Assembly: GCA_052389435.1 (NCBI GenBank)
Contig: JBQTIB010000049.1
Coordinates: forward strand, 1-13,692
DNA from: JBQTKD01 sp052389435
GTDB lineage: Bacteria; Actinomycetota; Actinomycetes; Sporichthyales; Sporichthyaceae
Direction of reading: 5' to 3'
Length of the DNA stretch: 13,692 nucleotides
Shown piece by piece: positions 6,453 through 12,433 of the stretch. Position numbers and translations under genes: made by a program. The notes below the pieces were generated by a model, which did no database searches, was not told where the DNA came from, and saw only the letters and a program-made list of their open reading frames with translations. The number at the start of each line of letters is the position of its first letter. Position 1 is the stretch's first letter.

Positions 6453-7741
6453 TCAAGTCCGGCGTCGCGCCCAGGCTGGCGCGACTGATCGAGCCGCTGT
6501 TCGGCGGTTCGCTTCCGGTGCGCATCCGCGCCTGGGACGGCAGCGAGGTCGGCCCCGCCGACGCTCCCGCCGTGCTGATCCGCTCCCGGAAGGCGCTGCG
6601 GCGCCTGGTGTGGTCCCCGGGCGAGCTCGGGCTGGCGCAGGCGTACGTCAAGGGCGAGCTCGACGTCGAGGGCGACCTCACCGAGGGCTTCCAGCTGATC
6701 TGGGCGGCGATCCGCGAACGCGAGCTCGCGGCGCCGAAGTTCACGCCCCGTCAGATCGCCTCCGCCGTTGGGTCCTTGGCTCTTCTCGGGGCCATCGGGC
6801 CGAAGCCCGCGGCTCCGGCGTCGCAGGCCAAGCTCACCGGCGTGCTGCACTCCCGCGTCCGGGACCGGGCCGCGATCTCCCACCACTACGACCTGTCCAA
6901 CGAGTTCTACTCGCTGCTGCTCGACAACGAGCACATGGCCTACTCGTGCGCCTACTACACCTCCACCGACCCGGCGTACTCCCTCGAGGACGCCCAGCGG
7001 GACAAGCTCGACCTGGTCTGCCGCAAACTCGGGTTGAAGCCCGGCTCGAAGTTCCTCGACATCGGCTGCGGCTGGGGTTCGCTGTCCCTGCACGCCGCGG
7101 AGCACTACGGCGCGGAGGTCGTCGGCGTCACGCTCTCGCGCGAGCAGCAGGACTTCGTCCTCGCTCGAGTCGCCGAGCGCGGCCTCGCCGGGCGCGTGCA
7201 GATCCGCCTGCAGGACTACCGCGAAATTCCGGAGACGGGCTTTGACGCGGTGTCCTCCATCGAGATGGGCGAGCACGTCGGCAGGGAGAACTACCCGACG
7301 TTCTGCGCGACGCTCGAGCGCGTCCTGCGCCCGGGCGGCCGCGCCCTGGTCCAGCAGATGTCGCGGCGCACCCGCCCCGGCGGCGGCGCGTTCATCGAGA
7401 GCTACATCGCCCCGGACATGTACATGCGCCCGGTGGGGGAGACCGTCGCCCTCGTCGAGGACTCGGGCCTCGAGGTCCGCGACGTCCACGCCATGCGCGA
7501 GCACTACGTGTGGACCGTCCGCGCCTGGCTGGAGACGCTCGAGAAGAACTGGGACGCCGTCGTCGCCCTCGTCGGCGAAGAGGTCGCGCGGGTCTGGCGC
7601 CTCTACATGGTCGGCGGCGCGCTCGTCTTCGAAGAGGGCCGCATGGGCGTGGACCAGATCCTCGCCACGAAGAAGCACGCCGACGGCCGCGCCGAGATGC
7701 ACCCGGTCCGCGACGACGGCTTCGCCTTCCCGGTGCGCTGA
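6449..7741 (+). CDS. Cyclopropane-fatty-acyl-phospholipid synthase family protein (second copy)
   Basis: A 430-residue CFA synthase with the canonical two-part layout: an N-terminal acyl-chain region with WSPGELGLAQAYVKGELDV (about 55-73) and a SAM-methyltransferase domain. Motifs are HYDLSNEFY (146-154), MAYSCAYY with the bicarbonate Cys167, LDIGCGWGS (203-211), EMGEHVG (272-278; Glu275, His276) and GGGAFIESYIAPDMYMRP (311-328). It should transfer a one-carbon unit from SAM to unsaturated acyl chains in membrane phospholipids. The position equivalent to E. coli His266 is Gln302. It is clearly divergent from the upstream copy, so the two are not a recent duplication and probably act on different chains or steps. 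GTG 6449 overlaps the preceding TGA and has AAGGAG (6438-6443) five bases upstream. It is the last gene of the run before a hairpin terminator. Confidence 0.92.
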   Translation: MIKSGVAPRLARLIEPLFGGSLPVRIRAWDGSEVGPADAPAVLIRSRKALRRLVWSPGELGLAQAYVKGELDVEGDLTEGFQLIWAAIRERELAAPKFTPRQIASAVGSLALLGAIGPKPAAPASQAKLTGVLHSRVRDRAAISHHYDLSNEFYSLLLDNEHMAYSCAYYTSTDPAYSLEDAQRDKLDLVCRKLGLKPGSKFLDIGCGWGSLSLHAAEHYGAEVVGVTLSREQQDFVLARVAERGLAGRVQIRLQDYREIPETGFDAVSSIEMGEHVGRENYPTFCATLERVLRPGGRALVQQMSRRTRPGGGAFIESYIAPDMYMRPVGETVALVEDSGLEVRDVHAMREHYVWTVRAWLETLEKNWDAVVALVGEEVARVWRLYMVGGALVFEEGRMGVDQILATKKHADGRAEMHPVRDDGFAFPVR

Positions 7742-7763
7742 AACCCCCATCTTCGGCGGCCTG

Positions 7764-7796
7764 TCGCGCCCTACGTCTGCGGGCGGTAGGGCGCGA
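7764..7796. terminator. Strong hairpin between convergent genes, probable bidirectional terminator
   Basis: A perfect 11-bp inverted repeat (TCGCGCCCTAC at 7764-7774 with GTAGGGCGCGA at 7786-7796) and an 11-base loop. It lies in the 106-base gap between the stop of the second CFA gene and the stop of the last minus-strand gene, so it can end both transcripts. Confidence 0.75.
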
Positions 7797-7847
7797 AACA
7801 CTGTCGGAGTTGGGGGGTCCGGGCCTCGATGCGGCGCGTGGCGCGGT

Positions 7848-8675
7848 CTACCCCTCCCACGGGCAGTTGGCGTCGACGGTCACCAGGGTGGTTTCGCCGG
7901 GCACCACGTACACCGCCGGGACACTCGGGTAGGGCTCGCGACGGGTCGGCGCCACGTGATCCCGCGGACGGGGATCCGCGGAACAGGGGTTGTCCGAGGC
8001 CAAGTCGTACTCGGTCTCCGCCGTCCCCAGCAGGTACTCGCCCGCCGGTAGTGCCCAGTCGTGGCAGATCCGTTCGCCGGCAGGCATGCGCACCGAGCGG
8101 CCGACGGGGCCGTCGGCCCAGAAGTGGATGGGTTGGCCGTAGGAGTTGGAATCGCTCCCGGGCGGTGCGTCCTCCCGGCACACCCGGAGGGTGCCCGAGG
8201 GGTCGGGAGGACCCGTTCGCTCGAGGTCCTCGGAGGCCGTCGCCGCAGCGTCGACTCCGGATGGACGCTTGAAGTCCACTCCGTTGCCACAGGCTCCACC
8301 CACGGCCCAGTCGATGCGCGTGCGCGCACCGGCCGCGACGTGGGTGGTGTCGGGAAGCCCCCCATCGCCCTGGCGGAACAGCCCGGGCCGCGAGACCGCC
8401 CAGACGGCGCAGTGGTTGTACGCGATCGTGGCGGGGCCGTCGAAGCCGATCCCGAAGTCGTAGACGCCTTCGCGCACCCGCCAGACGAGGCAGCCGTCCG
8501 GCCGCAACCGGTCGGCGCGCGCGGAGAGTCCCTCCGCCCAGACTGAGACGTCGTCGCGCGCCTTGCCAATCACGCAGACCTGCAGGGTTCCGCGCGCGGC
8601 GGCGTTCGGGTCGGCGACGGGGGCCGAGGTGGAGAGCAGCGCCAGGCCCAGCACTCCCACGGCGAGGGTCTGCAT
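7848..8675 (-). CDS. Exported protein A, two four-cysteine modules (unknown family)
   Basis: A 275-residue protein. A hydrophobic N-terminus (1-18) is followed by APVADP and two modules: residues 29-130 with Cys34, 62, 89 and 129, and 160-275 with Cys166, 204, 231 and 271. Each module opens GTLxVC and carries an AEG/ADGP-x-x-R motif, a C-x-x-W motif and a G-x-Y turn. A 30-residue Ala/Glu/Asp/Pro linker joins them. The even Cys count and signal-like N-terminus suggest secretion with disulfides. The N-terminus lacks the usual basic residues, so export is likely but not certain. Closest relative in the window is protein E: module 1 shares SRPGLF, TTHVAAG and the terminal W-x-x-G-x-C. The ATG forms TGATG with the stop of gene B; an in-frame GTG sits directly before it. 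Function is unknown. Confidence 0.75.
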   Translation of the reverse strand: MQTLAVGVLGLALLSTSAPVADPNAAARGTLQVCVIGKARDDVSVWAEGLSARADRLRPDGCLVWRVREGVYDFGIGFDGPATIAYNHCAVWAVSRPGLFRQGDGGLPDTTHVAAGARTRIDWAVGGACGNGVDFKRPSGVDAAATASEDLERTGPPDPSGTLRVCREDAPPGSDSNSYGQPIHFWADGPVGRSVRMPAGERICHDWALPAGEYLLGTAETEYDLASDNPCSADPRPRDHVAPTRREPYPSVPAVYVVPGETTLVTVDANCPWEG

Positions 8676-9226
8676 CACTTCCGACACCCCCGCTCCAGCG
8701 TCACTCGACTGGCCTGTCCGTTCGCTACGTTCACCCACACCGGAAGTTCGTCGCGGAACTCCTGCGGCCGCACGTCTCGCTGCCAGATCTGCCGACGATC
8801 GCGTTGCACCGTGATCGTCAGGCTGCACCGGGCTGGCACGGCCAGCCCGTTGGCACCCACCAAGTACGCGCCCTCCGGCGCCTCCCATCGCCCACATCCG
8901 CCGCCGGGCGGCGTTCGCGCGCCACGAGACGCCGGTCCGTCGGCCCACACCGAGTCCACCGTCTCCGGCCCGGACGCGCAGACCTCCAGCGTTCCGCGTG
9001 CGCTGCCCGGAGGCAGAGCGGTCGCGGGCTGCGGCGTCGGGAGCGGCTCGGCCGGTCCGGTGTCGACGGCCGGGGCCGTGGACGCGGTGGGAGCCGGGAC
9101 GACGGGCGCCATCGGAGCTGCGGGCGGTGCGGCACTGCCTCCACTTCCGCTCACCAGGGCGAAACCACTTCCCCCGGAGACGAGGAGGACGACTGCGGCC
9201 GCCGACACCGCGATCGGCCGCTTCAC
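8675..9226 (-). CDS. Membrane-anchored or exported protein B, one four-cysteine module (unknown family)
   Basis: A 183-residue protein with a basic-hydrophobic N-terminus (MKRPIAVSAAAVVLLVSGG) acting as signal or anchor. A Pro/Ala/Thr-rich spacer of about 45 residues (30-76) could span the cell wall. One module follows (78-183) with Cys83, 111, 134 and 181, a LEVC opening, VWADGP, GCGRW and a terminal LERGC. It matches protein F along the module (LEVCA, WADGP, CGRW, G-x-Y-x-VG, RDxRxI, VNV, ER-x-C). GTG 9226 overlaps the stop of gene C as GTGA. A longer frame reading back to 9466 runs opposite-frame over gene C and is rejected. No strong ribosome site precedes GTG, so coupling to gene C is probable. 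Function is unknown. Confidence 0.75.
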   Translation of the reverse strand: MKRPIAVSAAAVVLLVSGGSGFALVSGSGGSAAPPAAPMAPVVPAPTASTAPAVDTGPAEPLPTPQPATALPPGSARGTLEVCASGPETVDSVWADGPASRGARTPPGGGCGRWEAPEGAYLVGANGLAVPARCSLTITVQRDRRQIWQRDVRPQEFRDELPVWVNVANGQASRVTLERGCRK

Positions 9227-9672
9227 CGCTGCACGCACCAGGCGGCCTGGTCGAACCGCACCTGCGTCTGCTCGCCGGCCGCGACATGGGTCTTCGTTCG
9301 CGGCAGGTCCGGCGTCGGCTGCACGCGCGTCATGCCCGGCCGAACGATCACGATGCGGTCCACTCCGGAGAACGGATACCGGCAGGTCTGGGAGAGCTCG
9401 CCCGGATACCTGTCCACCGAGATCGAAACCTCGTAGAAGCCCGGCGGTACCTGCCAGGTGCGGCACTTCTGGCCGTCGAATGCGCCCGTGCGCGCCACCG
9501 GGCCGCCGACCGTGGCGTCCCTGGCCGGACGGCTCGCCGACCAGCAGACGGCAATCGCGCCTTCTGCTCCGCCGGTCGCCGGTGCCGCACCGCGAGCCGT
9601 GGCGGCGGGTACGACCGCCAGACCTCCGGCTAGAAGGGCCACCGCCGATCCGCCGATCGTCGTTCTACGCAA
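9223..9672 (-). CDS. Exported protein C, one four-cysteine module (unknown family), TTG start
   Basis: A 149-residue protein with a good Sec-type signal (RRTT, hydrophobic core about 8-22, cleavage probably near Ala-Thr-Ala at 24-26). One module follows with Cys43, 70, 97 and 146, KCRTW, GFYEVS, VRPGM and VAAGEQT. It pairs with protein D, sharing IVRPGM, VAGE-x-T-x-VR-x-D and the final Cys. The start is TTG: GGGAGG (9682-9677) lies four bases before it and no ATG or GTG in this frame fits the signal peptide better. It opens the second transcription unit (C-B-A), after a 105-base gap that carries the 14-bp motif. Function is unknown. Confidence 0.75.
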   Translation of the reverse strand: MRRTTIGGSAVALLAGGLAVVPAATARGAAPATGGAEGAIAVCWSASRPARDATVGGPVARTGAFDGQKCRTWQVPPGFYEVSISVDRYPGELSQTCRYPFSGVDRIVIVRPGMTRVQPTPDLPRTKTHVAAGEQTQVRFDQAAWCVQR

Positions 9673-9719
9673 TGCGCCTCCCTGCCGCAGCCTCTGGAGC
9701 AGTGGACGCGGACCCTTCC

Positions 9720-9733
9720 CGATCGGTTGACAC
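9720..9733 (-). promoter_or_regulatory. 14-bp shared upstream motif, copy 2
   Basis: GTGTCAACCGATCG on the minus strand, 47 bases before the TTG of gene C. The identical 14 bases lie 26 bases before gene F. The coincidence with the starts of two paralogous gene sets suggests an operator or promoter element. I cannot match it to a known factor. Confidence 0.5.
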
Positions 9734-9777
9734 GGCGTACCGAGGTGACGGCGCTCCGCCCGTCCTGCGGGAGGAGG

Positions 9778-10215
9778 TCAGCGGGCGTTGCACAGCGGAC
9801 GGATGTCGTAGCGGACCTCGGTGCGCTCGCCTGCGACGACGTTCGTTCGCAACGCCTCCTGCCCGCTGACCAGCGCGTGCCGATGCGTGCGCACCATGCC
9901 GGGCCGAACGATCGCCACCGCCGCGACGAGTTGGCTCGTGTTCTGCCCGCACGTCGGGTCCGGCCGCGGGTCGGCGCCGTCGCGGAAGTTCACGTCGTAC
10001 CCGCCCGGGCGCACCCGCCAGGTCGCGCATCCGGACTCGTCGAGGACGTCCGACTCCCGGCTCGGGCCTTCGGCCGTCGCGATCTCGCCGTTCGGCTGCA
10101 CCCCGCGCAGGCAGATCGCCAGCGTGCCGGTGGCGTCGTCGGCCCGCGCGACGAGGGCCGTCCCGCCCGCGAGGGCGACCCCTACGGCGACGGCGACCGT
10201 CGCCCGGGCTCTCAC
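9778..10215 (-). CDS. Exported protein D, one four-cysteine module (unknown family)
   Basis: A 145-residue protein with a clear Sec signal (VRARATVAVAVGVALAGG) and a probable cleavage after Ala-Arg-Ala at 23-25. The module (28-145) has Cys35, 63, 89 and 142, with GTLAIC, AEGPSRES, GCATWRV, GGYDV, IVRPGM and VVAGERTEVR. It is the paralogue of protein C. GTG 10215 overlaps the stop of gene E (GTGA). A GAGGAGG site (10223-10217) lies unusually close, one base before the start codon, but no other start is available before the signal peptide. It is the last gene of the first transcription unit; only a weak imperfect hairpin (9754-9773) follows it. Function is unknown. Confidence 0.75.
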   Translation of the reverse strand: MRARATVAVAVGVALAGGTALVARADDATGTLAICLRGVQPNGEIATAEGPSRESDVLDESGCATWRVRPGGYDVNFRDGADPRPDPTCGQNTSQLVAAVAIVRPGMVRTHRHALVSGQEALRTNVVAGERTEVRYDIRPLCNAR

Positions 10216-11024
10216 GCCTCCTCGTATTCGCACTCGTGCTCCAGGTTCACCCGGCGGGTCTCGCCGGCCGGAACGTAGGCCACGCCGCCGCTCGCCACGA
10301 AGCAGTCGACCCGATCGTCGCGGTGGTCGCCCTCCCGTGCGGAGATCTCGTACCGGCCCTCGAGCACGACGAAGCTCAGGCAGCCGGACAGCCCGGTCAA
10401 CTCCAACACGGCGGACCGAGCCGACGGACCGTCCGCCTGGAGGTGGATCCGCGGGTATGACTCGCGCTCGGCGGATTCGCAGATCTCCAGGACGCCGGTC
10501 GGACCGGACCGTTCCGTCTGTTCCAACTCCCTCGATTCCGCCGCCGCTCGGGCGATGCGCGGCTTGCGGTCGCCGAGGGCTGGACCCGAGGACAGCATCG
10601 GGCCGTGCGAGGAGTCGCACCAGCCCGCCTTCCAGCGCAGTTCGGTGGTCTGGTCGGCGGTCACGTGGGTCCGCTTCAGCGCGAAGGCCTCGTCGTCGTC
10701 GAACAGGCCGGGGCGGGTCAGCGTCAACCGCAGGGCCTTGTTGGCGCAGGCGGCGGTGTCTCCGGTCAACGCCTGCTCGGGCTCGACGACGATCCCGGTC
10801 CGGTACGCGCCGGGCTTGACCAGCCAGGCCACGCACGCGCCCCCGGCCAGGTGCTCCCCGCGTCCGCTGGGACCGTCGGCGAACACCGCGTACCCACCCG
10901 GCCGCGTCGGCGCGTCGAGGCAGACCCGCAGCGTTCCCCGCGGGTCGGCGACGGGCTCGTCGCTCCCGATCGTTCCGGCCAGAACCGCCAGGCCGACTGC
11001 TCCGGCCGCCCACGTCCGCGTCAC
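10212..11024 (-). CDS. Exported protein E, two four-cysteine modules (unknown family)
   Basis: A 270-residue protein. A short signal-like N-terminus (VTRTWAAGAVGLAVLAG) leads to EPVADPRGTLRVC and module 1 (29-137; Cys35, 64, 93, 136). A charged linker (about 138-175) leads to module 2 (176-270; Cys182, 215, 241, 265), which ends in an acidic tail. Module 1 has VFADGPSGR, TRPGLF and RTHVTAD and is closest to module 1 of protein A. Module 2 has LQADGPSARS and VPAGETRRVN. The last Cys-Cys gap of module 2 (24 residues) is much shorter than in the other modules (40-53). GTG 11024 is chosen over GTG 11033 because GGAGG (11037-11033) sits eight bases before it and because it overlaps the stop of gene F as GTGA. 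Function is unknown. Confidence 0.78.
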   Translation of the reverse strand: MTRTWAAGAVGLAVLAGTIGSDEPVADPRGTLRVCLDAPTRPGGYAVFADGPSGRGEHLAGGACVAWLVKPGAYRTGIVVEPEQALTGDTAACANKALRLTLTRPGLFDDDEAFALKRTHVTADQTTELRWKAGWCDSSHGPMLSSGPALGDRKPRIARAAAESRELEQTERSGPTGVLEICESAERESYPRIHLQADGPSARSAVLELTGLSGCLSFVVLEGRYEISAREGDHRDDRVDCFVASGGVAYVPAGETRRVNLEHECEYEEA

Positions 11025-11491
11025 GACGCACACCTCCGTTCGAAGAGCACCTGCGTCGGCGCGGTGTCCGACACGTTCACCGCCAGCGCCTGCGCGTCCA
11101 GGTTCACCATCTGGCTCGCGACGAAAATCCGGCGCCCGTCGCGGTGCAGCGTGGTCCGCAGCAGGCAGCCGGGCGCGAGGCCGGTGACCCCGACCTGGTA
11201 CTCACCCGGTGCGACGACCCACCGCCCGCACGCCGTGTCCGTTCCCGCGGACGCCTCCGCGCTCCGCGCCGAAGGGCCGTCCGCCCACAGGGTGACCGGG
11301 GCAGAGGTCGAACGGGCGGCACAGACCTCGAGTTCGCCGGGACCGGCTCGGCCCGTCACCGGCGGCACGGCCCCCGCGGCCTCCGTCGGCGCAGCGGGTC
11401 CCGGCCTCGCCTGGTCGGCGCCCGACAGCCCGCACGCGCTCCCGGCCGCCAGCCCGAGAGCGACGAGGAGCACGGCAGCGGCTCTTCGCAT
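11021..11491 (-). CDS. Exported protein F, possible lipoprotein, one four-cysteine module (unknown family)
   Basis: A 156-residue protein that opens the first unit of the block. The N-terminus MRRAAAVLLVALGLAAGSAC ends in Cys20 and fits a loose lipobox (Gly-Ser-Ala-Cys), so it may be a lipoprotein. A Pro/Ala-rich spacer (21-52) precedes one module with Cys57, 88, 109 and 154, LEVCAA, LWADGPSARS, ACGRW, GEYQVGVTG, HRDGRRI and ERRC. It is the paralogue of protein B. ATG 11491 is preceded by a weak GGACGG site; in-frame GTG codons just upstream are possible but fit the signal peptide less well. Its stop overlaps the GTG start of gene E. Function is unknown; surface location is inferred. Confidence 0.75.
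   Translation of the reverse strand: MRRAAAVLLVALGLAAGSACGLSGADQARPGPAAPTEAAGAVPPVTGRAGPGELEVCAARSTSAPVTLWADGPSARSAEASAGTDTACGRWVVAPGEYQVGVTGLAPGCLLRTTLHRDGRRIFVASQMVNLDAQALAVNVSDTAPTQVLFERRCAS
11033..11037 (-). promoter_or_regulatory. Ribosome binding site deciding the start of gene E
   Basis: GGAGG on the minus strand, eight bases before GTG 11024. The competing GTG at 11033 overlaps this site and is therefore excluded. Confidence 0.6.
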
Positions 11492-11517
11492 CACACCGTC
11501 CAGACGCCGCACGCCCT

Positions 11518-11531
11518 CGATCGGTTGACAC
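11518..11531 (-). promoter_or_regulatory. 14-bp shared upstream motif, copy 1
   Basis: GTGTCAACCGATCG on the minus strand, 26 bases before the ATG of gene F and identical to 9720-9733. Both copies are followed by a purine-rich stretch. It lies in the 126-base divergent gap to the DUF1295 gene. Confidence 0.5.
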
Positions 11532-11543
11532 CGAGGCCGGTGT
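11528..11543. promoter_or_regulatory. Inverted repeat ACACCG-AGGC-CGGTGT beside the shared motif
   Basis: Perfect 6-bp arms around a four-base centre, overlapping the end of the 14-bp motif in the divergent gap. It is absent from the second motif copy, so if it is an operator it may serve the DUF1295 side or gene F only. Confidence 0.3.
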
Positions 11544-11617
11544 GGATTTCGCAACTGTTGGCCGCAGACGGAGTCGGTGTGCGGAGCCGAAGGCGTCCCA
11601 CCTGGCAGGGTGAGCCG

Positions 11618-12433
11618 GTGACCTTCGACGGATCGGCCTTCGCCCTCGGCGTCCTCGCGTGCGCGGCGGGCCTGACGGTCCTGTTCGCCCTCACGTTCGG
11701 GATCGCGGAGAGGGCCGGCAAACACAGCGTCGTCGACGTGACCTGGGGCGCGGGCTTCGTCGTCGTCGCGCTGATCACCTGCTGGTTCTCCACGCCCGAG
11801 GGCGACGACGAGCGCCGGTTCCTGATCACCGCAATGGTGGTTCTGTGGGGCGTGCGACTGGCCTGGCACATCGGCCGCCGCAACGCCGGGCACGGCGAGG
11901 ACCCGCGCTACGAGGCGCTGCTGGCCAAGGCCGCCCCCGCGAAGCGCCGTGCGTACGCGGTCAAGACGATCTACCTGCCGCAGGCGGTCCTGGTCCTGTT
12001 CATCTCGCTGCCGGTGCAGGTTGCGCAGTACGACACCGACACGGTCGGGGCAGTGGCCGCCGTCGGCATCCTGGTGTGGTCCGTCGGCCTGGCGTTCGAG
12101 GCCCTCGGGGACTGGCAGCTCAAGCAGTTCAAGGCCAACCCCGCCAACCGGGGCACGATCATGGACCGAGGCCTGTGGCGCTACACCCGCCACCCGAACT
12201 ACTTCGGCGACGCCTGCGTGTGGTGGGGGATCTGGCTGGTCGCGGCCGAGACCGGCGCGGGCCTGTTCACCGTCCTGTCGCCGATCATCATGACGATTTT
12301 CCTGACCAAGGGCAGCGGGGCCCGGCTCACCGAGAAGCGCATGGCCGGGCGCCCCGGGTTCGAGGAGTACGTCGCGCGCACCTCCGGCTTTTTCCCGCTT
12401 CCGCCCAGGCGTTCGGCGAGCCGCCGCGGATGA
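11618..12433 (+). CDS. DUF1295 (steroid 5-alpha-reductase-like) membrane protein
   Basis: A 271-residue integral membrane protein of the DUF1295 family, related to steroid 5-alpha reductases and isoprenylcysteine methyltransferases. Hydrophobic segments lie at about 7-29, 42-57, 68-86, 118-135, 145-162 and 198-230. The conserved cofactor-binding signature DRGLWRYTRHPNYFGD is at 183-198, preceded by FEALGDWQLKQFK (160-172). Members are presumed NAD(P)H-dependent reductases of lipid double bonds. In M. tuberculosis the homologue Rv0446c adjoins the CFA-like gene (from memory), so this gene probably belongs functionally to the operon at 2311-7741 although it is now separated by the secreted-protein block. 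GTG 11618 is preceded by AGGGTGAG (11607-11614). The stop overlaps the next gene (ATGA). Confidence 0.88.
   Translation: MTFDGSAFALGVLACAAGLTVLFALTFGIAERAGKHSVVDVTWGAGFVVVALITCWFSTPEGDDERRFLITAMVVLWGVRLAWHIGRRNAGHGEDPRYEALLAKAAPAKRRAYAVKTIYLPQAVLVLFISLPVQVAQYDTDTVGAVAAVGILVWSVGLAFEALGDWQLKQFKANPANRGTIMDRGLWRYTRHPNYFGDACVWWGIWLVAAETGAGLFTVLSPIIMTIFLTKGSGARLTEKRMAGRPGFEEYVARTSGFFPLPPRRSASRRG

Larger units (their letters stand above)
7848..11491 (-). repeat. Block of six paralogous exported proteins carrying eight four-cysteine modules
   Basis: Six minus-strand genes (called F, E, D, C, B, A in transcription order) share one module: G-x-L-x-V-C, then (A)DGPSxR, x-C-x-x-W, a G-x-Y turn, a third Cys, an A-G-E-x-T-like strand and a last Cys. 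E and A carry two modules, the others one. The pairs F/B, E/A and D/C are closest to each other, giving the order 1-2-3 then 3-1-2. This suggests segmental duplication of a gene set. The block sits between the CFA operon and DUF1295, genes that are neighbours in other actinobacteria. Confidence 0.75.

Noticed and set aside
7880..9869. Several long frames on both strands over the secreted-protein block
   Set aside because: They are Arg/Pro/Ala-rich shadows. Only the frames with signal peptides, conserved modules and overlapping start/stop codons are accepted.
7848..11491. The secreted-protein block as a mobile element, phage module or CRISPR-like repeat array
   Set aside because: No transposase, integrase, terminal repeats or nucleotide-level direct repeats were seen. 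The repetition is at the protein level between diverged paralogues.
7848..11491. The secreted proteins as chaplins or rodlins
   Set aside because: Chaplin modules are short with two Cys and rodlins lack this Cys pattern; length, Cys count and motifs do not match.
11525..11530. TTGACA as a plus-strand -35 box for the DUF1295 gene
   Set aside because: No TAnnnT hexamer lies at suitable spacing. The same TTGACA occurs at 9727-9732 where no plus-strand gene follows, so it is better read as part of the minus-strand 14-bp motif.
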